NCBI RefSeq assembly: GCF_020177055.1
Contig: NZ_JAIQXT010000008.1
Coordinates: 82,303 to 146,302 of the forward strand
DNA length: 64,000 bases
Reading direction: 5' to 3'
DNA from: Sphingomonas sp. R647
GTDB lineage: Bacteria > Pseudomonadota > Alphaproteobacteria > Sphingomonadales > Sphingomonadaceae
Part shown: positions 44,434 to 52,041 of the stretch, piece after piece
Layout of the letters: each line of letters opens with the position of its first letter
Position numbering within the stretch: the stretch's first letter is position 1
Made by a program: the position numbers and the translations under genes
The notes under the pieces: model-generated
Told to the model about the DNA's origin: nothing
The model's database searches: none
Seen by the model: only the letters and a program-made list of their open reading frames with translations

Positions 44434-44518
44434 CGGGTTCGGTTCGCGCCTTCAAACAGATTAAGTGCCGGCCGGCCCGGCATGAACACCTCCGCTATAT
44501 CGAAGGTTGCGCGTAAAT

Positions 44519-46480
44519 CTAGGGTGTCACCGTATCGGCGGGAGCCTGCGACGCGATTGCGTCCGCCAGCGCCTGTTCCAGCGCCACCAATGTGAACGGC
44601 TTGCGCAGCACCGGGCGCCCGGCGAACCGATCCTGCTCCGCCTCCCCGGCATAGCCGGTGACGTAAAGCACCGCGACCCGGTCCAGCTGGGGTTCGAGGC
44701 CGGCGATCATCTCTGGCCCGGTCTGGCCGGGCATCAGCACGTCGGTCATGATCAGGTCGAGCGCGCGCAGCCCCGCGACGATGCGTGGCGCGGCGAGGGG
44801 GTCGGGGCAGGCAATCGGGCGGTGGCCAAGTTCCTCGAGCGCCGCGAGGGTCGCGGACAGGACGCGCGGATCATCTTCGACGAGCAGGATGTCGAGCCCG
44901 CGATCAAGCTGAGCGCGGGGTGCGACCCGTTCCGGTGCTGTTGCCGCGACCGCATCCGCCGCGTGGCAGGGCAGGAGCATCGTCACCGTGGTGCCCGCGC
45001 CGAGCGTCGATTCGATCCGCACCGCTCCACCGGACTGGCGGACGAAGCCGAAGATCTGGCTGAGGCCGAGGCCTGTGCCTTTGCCGACCGGCTTGGTGGT
45101 GAAGAAAGGTTCGAACACCCGGTTCATCACCTCTGGCGTCATGCCGGTGCCGGTATCGCTGACCGCGATGCTGACATAATCGCCCGGAGCGCAGTCGCCG
45201 TCGGTTTCGCCGTCAAGCGCGACATGGCCCGACGCGATCACCATCGTTCCGCGGCCGTCCATCGCGTCGCGGGCGTTGACGGCGAGGTTGAGGAGCGCGT
45301 TCTCAAGCTGGACCCGGTCGGCCCAGACATGCCAGCGTGTGCCCTCGCTGCGCGTTTCGATCGTGATGCCGTCGCCCAGCGTGCGGTCGAGCAGCACCGA
45401 CATCCCCGCGACCAGCTCGGTCGGCTCGATCGCCTCCGGCGTCAGCGCCTCCGACCGGGCGAAGCCGAGCAGCTGGCGGGTCAGCGCGGCGGCGCGGTTG
45501 GCGCCTTCGCCGGCATTGTCCAAGTGGCGCAGCGCGTCGGTCGCGCCATCGGGCAGGTTGCGCCGGGCGAGTTCCAGCCCGCCCAGAACGACCGCGAGCA
45601 TATTGTTGAAATCATGGGCGATGCCGCCGGTTAGCTGGCCGACCGCCTCCATCTTTTGGACCTGGCGCAGCTTTTCTTCGGCGGCGATGCGTTCGCGCGC
45701 TTCGGCCTGCAGTCCGGCAGTAGCAGCGGCGACGGCGGCCTCCAGCTCGACCGATCGTGCGCGCTGGGCATCGGCTTCAGCGGCGGCGGCGGCGCGGTCG
45801 CGGATTGCGCGCAGGTTCAGCCAGCCGAGCGCGATTGCGCCAAAGGCGAGCAGCACACCGAAGATGGCGAGGTTGCGCGTTTCCGCCGCTGCGTCGATCG
45901 CAGTGATCCGCGTCTGGTCGGTATGGCGGCGCAGCAGGGCGCGTTCATTGTCGAAGATTGCGCCGGTCTCACGCGACAAGGCGGCGAGATGGGGCGAGCG
46001 GCGCGCTTCGTTGAAATAGGCGTAGGCCGCTTCGTTTCGGCCGAAATTGGTGTTTTGTGCGACTTCGGCGAGTTCGAGCCCGCGGGCGTCGTAGGCCTGC
46101 CTTAGCCGGGCGGAACGTGCCGCCTGATCGCGATTGCCCTGAACGCGGCGCTGGAGGACGCCGAGCTGGCGACCGGCGCGGTTCCATTCCTCGACATAAT
46201 CGCGCCCCACCGCGCGCTCGCCGGCGACGACGTAGCGGCCGAGGGTGGCTTCGGCGCGGGCTGCGGTGGCGGCGAAGCCCTGTGCCAGTACCATGATTTC
46301 GTAGCTGTCGGACTGGCGGGCGAGGGCGGCCTGGCGCTGGACGTCGGCGGTGCGCAGGTTGGCCAGAAGCAGGACCAGCACCCCGACGCCGAGCAGCGCG
46401 ACGACGATCATCAGCGCAGTGCGCCAATCCATCGCCGTCACGCGGCGCGTCAGTCGGGAGATGCTGCTCTCGCTCATCAT
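44519..46480 (-). CDS. Hybrid sensor histidine kinase
   Basis: The 653-aa protein has a membrane helix at 22-41, a periplasmic helical sensor of CHASE3-like character to about 200 and a second helix at 204-222. A coiled coil follows, then a HisKA box with 'QLTGGIAHDFNNMLAVVLGG' (H289) and an ATPase domain with N-box 'NALLNLAVNARDAMDG' and 'SDTGTGMTPE', 'GKGTGLGLSQI'. The C-terminal receiver has its phosphoacceptor in 'LDLIMTDVLMPGQTGPE' (D580). No output regulator is encoded nearby, so its target is unknown. Confidence 0.9.
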   Translation of the reverse strand: MMSESSISRLTRRVTAMDWRTALMIVVALLGVGVLVLLLANLRTADVQRQAALARQSDSYEIMVLAQGFAATAARAEATLGRYVVAGERAVGRDYVEEWNRAGRQLGVLQRRVQGNRDQAARSARLRQAYDARGLELAEVAQNTNFGRNEAAYAYFNEARRSPHLAALSRETGAIFDNERALLRRHTDQTRITAIDAAAETRNLAIFGVLLAFGAIALGWLNLRAIRDRAAAAAEADAQRARSVELEAAVAAATAGLQAEARERIAAEEKLRQVQKMEAVGQLTGGIAHDFNNMLAVVLGGLELARRNLPDGATDALRHLDNAGEGANRAAALTRQLLGFARSEALTPEAIEPTELVAGMSVLLDRTLGDGITIETRSEGTRWHVWADRVQLENALLNLAVNARDAMDGRGTMVIASGHVALDGETDGDCAPGDYVSIAVSDTGTGMTPEVMNRVFEPFFTTKPVGKGTGLGLSQIFGFVRQSGGAVRIESTLGAGTTVTMLLPCHAADAVAATAPERVAPRAQLDRGLDILLVEDDPRVLSATLAALEELGHRPIACPDPLAAPRIVAGLRALDLIMTDVLMPGQTGPEMIAGLEPQLDRVAVLYVTGYAGEAEQDRFAGRPVLRKPFTLVALEQALADAIASQAPADTVTP

Positions 46481-46514
46481 CCGGTGTCTAGATGGCCATG
46501 GCCGGTGCCAGTGG

Positions 46515-47768
46515 TCAGGCGATCACTCCGACCGCCTGGCCCGCCGCCTTGAACATGCCCAGCACGCGCTGAATCTGCTCGGGCGTGTGTTCGGCGGAGA
46601 GCGAACAACGCAGCAGGAAGGTGCCGGCCGGGGTTGCTGGCGGACGGGCGAGGTTCACGTACAGCCCGTTTTCCAGCAGCGTCTGCCACATCGCCGCGCC
46701 CTGAACCTGATCGGTCAGGATGATGGCGATGATCGCACTGTCGGCCTGCTCGGTGCCGAGCTTGAAGCCCATGTCCTTGAGCCCCGCGTGGAGCGTGCGG
46801 GCATTGTCCCACAACCGCGCGCGCTTTTCATGCGCGGTCATCAGCTTGCGGATCGAGGTCGCGGCGGTGGCGACGACGCTCGGCGGAAGCGACGCTGTGA
46901 AGATGTACGGGCGGCAGGTGAGGCGGATCGCTTCGAACTTCGGGTGGTTCGATACGCAGAAGCCGCCGACGGTGCCGACCGACTTGCTGAACGTGCCGAC
47001 GATGAAGTCGACATCGTCTTCGCAGCCGAGCGCTTCGTACACGCCGCGGCCATTGGGGCCGTAAAAGCCCATCGAATGCGCCTCGTCGGACAGGACCATC
47101 GCGCCATGCTTTTTGGCGACGGCGACCATTTCCTTGAGCGGGGCGATGTCGCCGAGCATCGAATAGACGCCCTCAAGCACCACGAGCTTGCCAGCCTCAG
47201 GCGGCAGGCGGCCGAGGCGCTTGTCGAGATCCTCGACGCTGTTGTGGCGGAAGCGGACGATTTCGGCGACGCCCTGCTTGCACCCATCATAGATCGATGC
47301 GTGGCTGTCGGCGTCGAGGATGATGTAGTCACCCTTGCCGGCGAGCGTCGAGATCATCCCGAGATTGGCCATGTAGCCGGTCGAAAACACGATCGCGCCG
47401 GTCGTGCCGTAGAACTCACGCAGCGCCTGTTCGACGTCCATATGGTCGCGGAACGTGCCGTTGAGCATGCGGCTGCCGTTGGTGCCGCTGCCGAACTTGT
47501 CGAGCGCTTCCTTGCCCGCCGCGATCACGTCGGGGTCGAAGGTCATGCCCATATAATTGTAGGTGCCGAGCAGGATCGTGTCCTTGCCCTTGATCACCGC
47601 CTCGGTCGGCGATTTCACCTGTTCCATCACGACCGCATAGGGATCGATGAAGCCGGCATCGAGCAGCGCCTTGCGCTCGGCGATGATGGCGTCGAACTTG
47701 CTCATCAGATCGGGCTTGTCACCCGTCAGCGGAGCCGGAGCGTCGGAAGTGGCAAGTGCTTCGGTCAC
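46515..47768 (-). CDS. spt: Serine palmitoyltransferase
   Basis: This soluble PLP enzyme condenses L-serine with palmitoyl thioester to 3-ketodihydrosphingosine, the first step of sphingolipid synthesis. The 417-aa sequence closely follows the known Sphingomonas paucimobilis enzyme. It has 'LLGTYNYMGMTFDPDVIAAG', 'LDADSHASIYDGCKQG' (H156 stacking the PLP ring), 'LSDEAHSMGFYGPNGRG' and the Schiff-base lysine in 'VGTFSKSVGTVGGF' (K262). A dedicated acyl carrier gene lies 6 bases upstream in the same operon. Confidence 0.95.
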   Translation of the reverse strand: MTEALATSDAPAPLTGDKPDLMSKFDAIIAERKALLDAGFIDPYAVVMEQVKSPTEAVIKGKDTILLGTYNYMGMTFDPDVIAAGKEALDKFGSGTNGSRMLNGTFRDHMDVEQALREFYGTTGAIVFSTGYMANLGMISTLAGKGDYIILDADSHASIYDGCKQGVAEIVRFRHNSVEDLDKRLGRLPPEAGKLVVLEGVYSMLGDIAPLKEMVAVAKKHGAMVLSDEAHSMGFYGPNGRGVYEALGCEDDVDFIVGTFSKSVGTVGGFCVSNHPKFEAIRLTCRPYIFTASLPPSVVATAATSIRKLMTAHEKRARLWDNARTLHAGLKDMGFKLGTEQADSAIIAIILTDQVQGAAMWQTLLENGLYVNLARPPATPAGTFLLRCSLSAEHTPEQIQRVLGMFKAAGQAVGVIA

Positions 47769-47774
47769 GTGGGT

Positions 47775-48017
47775 TCAGCCCTTCAGCTTCTGGACCGCAT
47801 CGACCAGCTGGCCGACGGTTTCGATCTCCGCCTGCATGTTCATGGTGATGATGATGTCGAACTCGTCCTCGATCGCCGCGACGAAATCCATCACCGTCAG
47901 GCTGTCCCATTCGAGATCGCCGGCAAAGGTGGTGGAATCGCTCAGCGCGACGCCCTTCTTGTTGAAGGGCTCGATCTGGGCCGAGATGGTGGCAAAGGTG
48001 TCGTTACGGTCGCTCAT
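47775..48017 (-). CDS. Acyl carrier protein of the sphingolipid pathway
   Basis: This 80-aa acidic four-helix carrier has the phosphopantetheine-attachment serine in 'AGDLEWDSLTVMDFVAAIED' (S39). It is immediately upstream of spt. In sphingolipid-producing bacteria such as Caulobacter an ACP next to spt supplies the acyl thioester, so the same role is inferred. It is distinct from the housekeeping AcpP, whose motif is normally LGADSLD. The upstream 371-base gap has structured repeats. Confidence 0.9.
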   Translation of the reverse strand: MSDRNDTFATISAQIEPFNKKGVALSDSTTFAGDLEWDSLTVMDFVAAIEDEFDIIITMNMQAEIETVGQLVDAVQKLKG

Positions 48018-48088
48018 GCGCGGTCCTTAGATGGGTGGTGCCGCAGTGCCAAGCGATTGCGGCGGAATTGCGGGGAGAGCGGGGCGGT

Positions 48089-48150
48089 GCCTGACACCCC
48101 GTGGAGGGGAAGCTGACAATTTTGAGCGGTTGTCATGCGAAGTGTCAGGC
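48089..48150. repeat. Nested inverted repeats upstream of acp-spt
   Basis: The outer arms GCCTGACAC (48089-48097) and GTGTCAGGC (48142-48150) are exact complements. Inside them TGACAA (48114-48119) pairs with TTGTCA (48130-48135). It lies 72 bases upstream of the acp start and could be an operator array or part of a leader transcript. Confidence 0.6.
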
Positions 48151-48277
48151 GGCCTGCGCGGCGCGATAGCGGGATGAGGCGTGCCGGAACCATCGCCTGA
48201 CCCAAGCAGCGAAAATCCAACATTTCAAGGGCGCGTGAGGTGCCTAGAGCATCGCGCGTCAGACCCGACTCACACTT

Positions 48278-48355
48278 CCGTTTGTGCTGAGCTTGTCGAA
48301 GCACCGCGTACCACGCTTGGTGGGCGTGGCCCTTCGACAGGCTCAGGGCAAACGG
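48278..48355. repeat. Dispersed inverted repeat, copy 2
   Basis: The 27-base arms 48278-48304 and 48329-48355 have the same core (CTGAGCTTGTCGAAG and CTTCGACAGGCTCAG) as the copies at 8065-8146 and 50462-50545. It sits between the acp gene and the SDR gene. Confidence 0.85.
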
Positions 48356-48388
48356 CTGTAGAACGATCCAGATCGAACGCGCGATGAT

Positions 48389-49297
48389 CTAAAGCAATCC
48401 CTGCGACCGATACCAGTCGGCGGTCTGGACCATCCCGTCGAGGGTCGCGATCTGCGGTGCCCAGAGCGCCGCCGGGGGGCGGTGGTGCGGGGTCGCGGTC
48501 CAGTCGGGGTGGCTCAGATAGGCGGCGCGATCGGGGGTCAGCTTGGCGTTCGCCTCGCGCAGGAAGCGGTCGGCATGGCCGACAAGATGGAGCAAGGCGC
48601 GGGGAACGTGGATCGGGATCGGGCGCTTGCCGACCGCGCCGCCGACCAGCCGGGCGAATTCGGCATGGCTGTAGCCGCCGTCGACCCCGTCATCGCATTC
48701 ATAGATGTGCCGTCCGCTGTCCGTCTCCGCCATCGCGACCAGCAGCCGGGCGAGGTCGTGGACATGGATCAGCGACACGCGGCCTGCGGGTGGCAGCACC
48801 ACGAAGCCGAACTTGGCCATGCGGAAGACGTCGCGCATCTCCATGTCGCCGGGGCCATAGACGCCCGGCGGGCGGATCATCGTCCAGTCGAGGCCGGATT
48901 TGCGCACTTCGTCCTCGGCGCGCTCCTTCGATCGGCCATATTCGGACAACAGCGGCTCGCGCGCCGAGAGCGAGGAGACGTGGACGAAGCGGCGCACACC
49001 CATTGATGCGGCAGCGGCGGCCATGCGCGCGGTGCCGTGGACATTGCCGTTGATGAAGCCCGCGGGGCTGAGCGCGTTTACGACCCCGGCGATGTGGATC
49101 ACCGCATCGGCACCGCTGGCGAGCCGGGCGAGCGCGTCTTCGCTGTCGAGATTGCCGGCGATCCAAGTGACGCCGTCGCGTGGCGGCTGGTCGCGCCGGG
49201 TGAGTGCGCGGACGCGGTGGCCACGGGCGAGCGCGTGGTCGACGGTGGCCTTGCCGACGAAGCCGGTGGCGCCGGTAAGGGCGAGGGTCAGGGTCAC
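48389..49297 (-). CDS. NAD(P)-dependent epimerase/dehydratase-type oxidoreductase, possible ceramide reductase
   Basis: The 302-aa extended-SDR protein has the dinucleotide loop 'LTGATGFVGKATVDHALARG' near its N-terminus, 'VIHIAGVVNA', 'FVHVSSLSAREPLLSEYGRS' followed by Lys (an SYK-like YxxxK catalytic pair) and 'MIRPPGVYGPGD'. In Caulobacter an epimerase-like reductase (CerR) is encoded with spt and acp and reduces the keto group in sphingolipid synthesis. Proximity to spt here suggests the same, but the start overlaps the proB stop (ATGA), so it is co-transcribed with proB. Function by context is inference. Confidence 0.8.
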   Translation of the reverse strand: MTLTLALTGATGFVGKATVDHALARGHRVRALTRRDQPPRDGVTWIAGNLDSEDALARLASGADAVIHIAGVVNALSPAGFINGNVHGTARMAAAAASMGVRRFVHVSSLSAREPLLSEYGRSKERAEDEVRKSGLDWTMIRPPGVYGPGDMEMRDVFRMAKFGFVVLPPAGRVSLIHVHDLARLLVAMAETDSGRHIYECDDGVDGGYSHAEFARLVGGAVGKRPIPIHVPRALLHLVGHADRFLREANAKLTPDRAAYLSHPDWTATPHHRPPAALWAPQIATLDGMVQTADWYRSQGLL

Positions 49298-50397
49298 AGC
49301 AGCACCATGTGGTTGCGGTGGACCAGCGCCGCGCGGGGCGCGTAGCCGAGGATGTCGCCCTGATCGTCGCTGCGGGTGCCGAGAATCGCCTGCGCTTCGC
49401 CCGCGTCATATTCGGCGAGGCCGCGCGCGATCGGGCCGTTGGGGCCTTCGATGGTCACGAGATCGCCGCGGAAGAACATGCCACGCACCGCGGTCGCGCC
49501 GATCGCGAGCAGGCTGCGGCCTTCGGTCAGCGCGGCGGCGGCGCCGGCGTCGATTGCGATGCTGCCCTTGGCGGTGAGGCGCCCCGCCAGCCATGCCTTG
49601 CGGGCGCGCGTCCGTTTTTCGGGGAGGAAGATGGTGTGGCGTGCGTCAGCGGACAGCGGGCGGTCGATGCGGCCGCTGGCGATGGCGAGGCTGACCCCGG
49701 CGCTGGCGGCGATCCGCGCCGCTTCGATCTTCGACACCATCCCGCCCGATCCCATGCCGGAAGCGGAACCGCGATCGGCCATCCCCTCAATCCGCGCGTC
49801 GATCTGGGTGACCTGCGCGATATGCTCGGCACCGGGGAGGGCGGGGTTGCGGTCGTAGAGGCCGTCGATATCGCTGAGCAGGACCACGCCGTTCGCGTCG
49901 GCGGCTTGCGCGACGCGGGCGGCGAGGCGGTCATTGTCGCCGAAACGGATTTCGGCGGTGGCGACGCTGTCATTTTCGTTGATGATCGGCACGACGCCGA
50001 GGCTGAGCAAGCGGCCCAGCGTCGCAGCGGCGTTGAGGTAGCGGCGGCGATCCTCAAGATCGTCGAGCGTGACCAGCATCTGTGCGGCGGTGAGGCCGTT
50101 GGCCGCGAGGACTTCGGCCCAGACCTGGCTGAGCGCGATCTGGCCGGTGGCGGCGGCGGCCTGCGCATCCTCAAGGCTGGCGCGGCCGCCCTTGGGCAGG
50201 TTGAGGCGACGTGCGCCGAGCGCGATCGCGCCGGAGGAGACGACCGCAACCTGCTGCCCCGCCTGCACCCGCTCGGCGATGTCGGCGGCGATCCCCTCCA
50301 GCCAGTCGCGCCGCACGCCGCCATCGGGATCGACGAGCAGCGCCGATCCGATCTTGACGACGAGGCGCGGGCAGGAGGCGGGCGGGAAGAGGTTCAT
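49294..50397 (-). CDS. proB: Glutamate 5-kinase
   Basis: ProB phosphorylates glutamate in the first step of proline synthesis. From ATG 50397 the product is 367 aa. An amino acid kinase domain ('RLVVKIGSALLVDPDGG', 'VAVVSSGAIALGARRLNLPK', 'VPIINENDSVATAEIRFGDN', 'GMGSGGMVSKIEAARIA') is followed by a C-terminal PUA domain. ATGs at 50409 or 50460 are alternatives. obgE, which often precedes proB in alphaproteobacteria, lies 2.5 kb away with unrelated genes inserted. Confidence 0.93.
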   Translation of the reverse strand: MNLFPPASCPRLVVKIGSALLVDPDGGVRRDWLEGIAADIAERVQAGQQVAVVSSGAIALGARRLNLPKGGRASLEDAQAAAATGQIALSQVWAEVLAANGLTAAQMLVTLDDLEDRRRYLNAAATLGRLLSLGVVPIINENDSVATAEIRFGDNDRLAARVAQAADANGVVLLSDIDGLYDRNPALPGAEHIAQVTQIDARIEGMADRGSASGMGSGGMVSKIEAARIAASAGVSLAIASGRIDRPLSADARHTIFLPEKRTRARKAWLAGRLTAKGSIAIDAGAAAALTEGRSLLAIGATAVRGMFFRGDLVTIEGPNGPIARGLAEYDAGEAQAILGTRSDDQGDILGYAPRAALVHRNHMVLL

Positions 50398-50461
50398 CGC
50401 GCGCGGCATACAGGCGAGGCGGGCGATGTGGGAAGTGGGGAAGTGTGTGTGGGGCCTCACG

Positions 50462-50545
50462 CCGTTCGTGCTGAGCTTGTCGAAGCACCGCTCCTGCGCT
50501 CAGTGAGGGCGGGCTGTGGCCCTTCGACAAGCTCAGGGCGAACGG
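50462..50545. repeat. Dispersed inverted repeat, copy 3
   Basis: The 27-base arms 50462-50488 and 50519-50545 carry the core CTGAGCTTGTCGAAG / CTTCGACAAGCTCAG. Pairing of the arms is close to perfect. It lies between proB and the tRNA-like sequence. Confidence 0.85.
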
Positions 50546-50584
50546 GCAAGCGGACAGGCCGCTAACGACCCCGTTGGGGACATC

Positions 50585-50655
50585 GCTGACGGCAGGGACT
50601 CGAACCCGCAACCTCCGGTTGTGACCGTTGCTCCAGCCGATTGAGCTACGTCAGC
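50585..50655 (-). tRNA. tRNA-like sequence with degenerate anticodon arm (probable pseudo-tRNA)
   Basis: On the - strand the 71 bases have a perfect 7-bp acceptor stem GCTGACG/CGTCAGC, the TA at positions 8-9, a D arm GCTC-AATCGGCTG-GAGC and a T arm GCGGG-TTCGAGT-CCC(T)GC with one bulged base. Where a 17-base anticodon arm should be, only CGGT-CACA-ACCG (4-bp stem, 4-base loop) can form, so no normal anticodon is presented. The body recalls tRNA-Trp with three bases lost from the loop, but this is an impression. No CCA is encoded. It may be a decayed tRNA, an integration remnant or a tRNA-derived RNA. Confidence 0.45.
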
Positions 50656-50733
50656 AGTGTCAGTGTAGCGAACAGCGGCCTGAGGTAAACGACCCAGTTG
50701 CCGCCCTTCGCGAAGAGCGCATAAAGAAGGGCA

Positions 50734-50982
50734 ATGAACGCCCTCAAATATGTCCTGCTTTGGCGAAATCTGCGAATAATTCTGACCAACGCGCTTGAAC
50801 TGGAGCGCGGTAGACTCGGGTCCGAGCAAGTGGAGATTGTGACCGATTTTCTCAGCAATAACGAGTTCGGCTTGGCGCACGATCACTTGCTCGATGCTCT
50901 GTCTGATTTGGATCTTACGCCGCTGGAAGAGACGCAAGGACTTCTCAGGAAGGCGGCATCCCTTATGTGGCCATCGGAATAG
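50734..50982 (+). CDS. Orphan small protein of lower GC, immunity-protein-like
   Basis: The 82-aa product from ATG 50734 has AAGAAGGG just upstream. It is predicted to be all-helical and contains 'IVTDFLSNNEFGLAHDHLLD', a pattern (flexible helix, Asn-Glu, Leu-Ala, Leu) seen in MafI-type contact-toxin immunity proteins; I hold this loosely. GC content is clearly below the neighbours and codon use includes AAT, ATA and TTT, which are rare nearby. It adjoins the tRNA-like sequence. Together these suggest horizontally acquired remnant DNA. No toxin gene is adjacent. Confidence 0.5.
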   Translation: MNALKYVLLWRNLRIILTNALELERGRLGSEQVEIVTDFLSNNEFGLAHDHLLDALSDLDLTPLEETQGLLRKAASLMWPSE

Positions 50983-51055
50983 CTGCCGGTCCGCTTACCA
51001 CCCAATTTCAGCCGTTCAGCCCTCGCGCCAAAAGCGGTCGTCATGGGTTCACGGC

Positions 51056-51970
51056 CTAAAACTGCGTCTTCAGCCACGCATCGACGATCGGCGTTGCCGG
51101 ATAGTCGGCTTGCCCGAGCTTTCGATTGATCTCCGCATGGCCGACGAGGCCACGCCCCTCGATCCGCGTGACCTGGGCCGGGGTGCCGGCTTTGCGCAGC
51201 GCGGCGCCGAGGGCTTCGGACTGGCGCTTGCCGTCGTCGCGGTCGACATGGAGGATCAGGAAGGCGGGGGCGTTTGGCCCGGCGGTGTGGAGGGTCGGGG
51301 ACAGCGATTTTTGCCGTGCGGGGTCGGTGCCGAAGGCTTGGGCGTAGGTATCCTGCATGAACCGCCCGCCGTCGGCGATCTGGGCGGGAACGTCATAGGC
51401 CGCGCCGTCGAGCGGGATCACGCCGCGAATGTCGCTGAGCGCGAAGCCGGCGGCGCGGGCATAGCCGGGGTCGGTGCCGACCAGAGCGACGAGATGCGCG
51501 CCCGCGCTGTGGCCCATCAGCACCATCCTGGCCGGGTCGAGGTTGAGGCGGGCGGCGTTGCTGCGCAGCCAGGCGAAGGCGGCGGCGACATCGGCGGCCT
51601 GATCCTCGACCTTTGCGGCGGGGACGAGGCGGTAGTTGACCGAGGCGACGGCATAGCCCTGTTCAAGGAAATGCGTCACCTTGTCCGCGCCGGTCGCGTT
51701 GCGCTTGTCGCCGCGCTTCCATCCGCCGCCATGGACGAAGATCACGATCGGTGCGGGTTTCGCCTTGTCCTTCGCCGCCCAGAAATCGAGCTTTTGTAGC
51801 GGGTCGGTGCCGAAGCTGTGTTCGACCATGCCGGCGGCGGGAGCCTCGGCACCGCGCGCGCCGGCGCGTTCGGCCATGTGCTCGGCCAGCCGCTCGCGCA
51901 GGCGCTGCGCCTCGGCGACGGGCGTGGTGACGATGGCAACTCCGGCAAGAAGAACCAACACCCTGACCAT
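51056..51970 (-). CDS. Exported alpha/beta hydrolase (esterase, HSL-like)
   Basis: The 304-aa protein has a signal peptide ending near 'TPVAEAQ'. The alpha/beta hydrolase fold has the oxyanion motif 'IVIFVHGGGWKRGDKR', the nucleophile elbow 'VLMGHSAGAHLVALVG' and the C-terminal His in 'GRGLVGHAEINRKLG'. The HGGGW motif places it among carboxylesterase/HSL-type enzymes. The natural substrate is unknown; it probably acts in the periplasm. Confidence 0.87.
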   Translation of the reverse strand: MVRVLVLLAGVAIVTTPVAEAQRLRERLAEHMAERAGARGAEAPAAGMVEHSFGTDPLQKLDFWAAKDKAKPAPIVIFVHGGGWKRGDKRNATGADKVTHFLEQGYAVASVNYRLVPAAKVEDQAADVAAAFAWLRSNAARLNLDPARMVLMGHSAGAHLVALVGTDPGYARAAGFALSDIRGVIPLDGAAYDVPAQIADGGRFMQDTYAQAFGTDPARQKSLSPTLHTAGPNAPAFLILHVDRDDGKRQSEALGAALRKAGTPAQVTRIEGRGLVGHAEINRKLGQADYPATPIVDAWLKTQF

Positions 51971-52041
51971 GTTTACCCTCCGGCGATCGTGATGCCGTGG
52001 TTTTGGCAGGTCATTGCTGAACCGAAACTGTCCGGTGCTGG

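Larger units (their letters stand above)
48018..48388. other. 371-base gene-free region upstream of acp-spt
   Basis: No convincing gene was found. It holds nested inverted repeats at 48089-48150 and a copy of the dispersed 'CTGAGCTTGTCGAAG' repeat at 48278-48355. It is expected to contain the acp-spt promoter on the - strand, but no clear -35/-10 pair was identified. Confidence 0.7.
50398..50733. other. 336-base region without a protein gene upstream of proB
   Basis: The segment contains dispersed inverted repeat copy 3 (50462-50545) and the degenerate tRNA-like sequence (50585-50655). GC content falls after about 50660. No strong promoter for proB was recognised. Confidence 0.7.

Noticed and set aside
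50585..50655. Fully functional tRNA gene
   Set aside because: The anticodon arm is too short to present a 7-base loop and the T stem is bulged, so it is listed only as tRNA-like.
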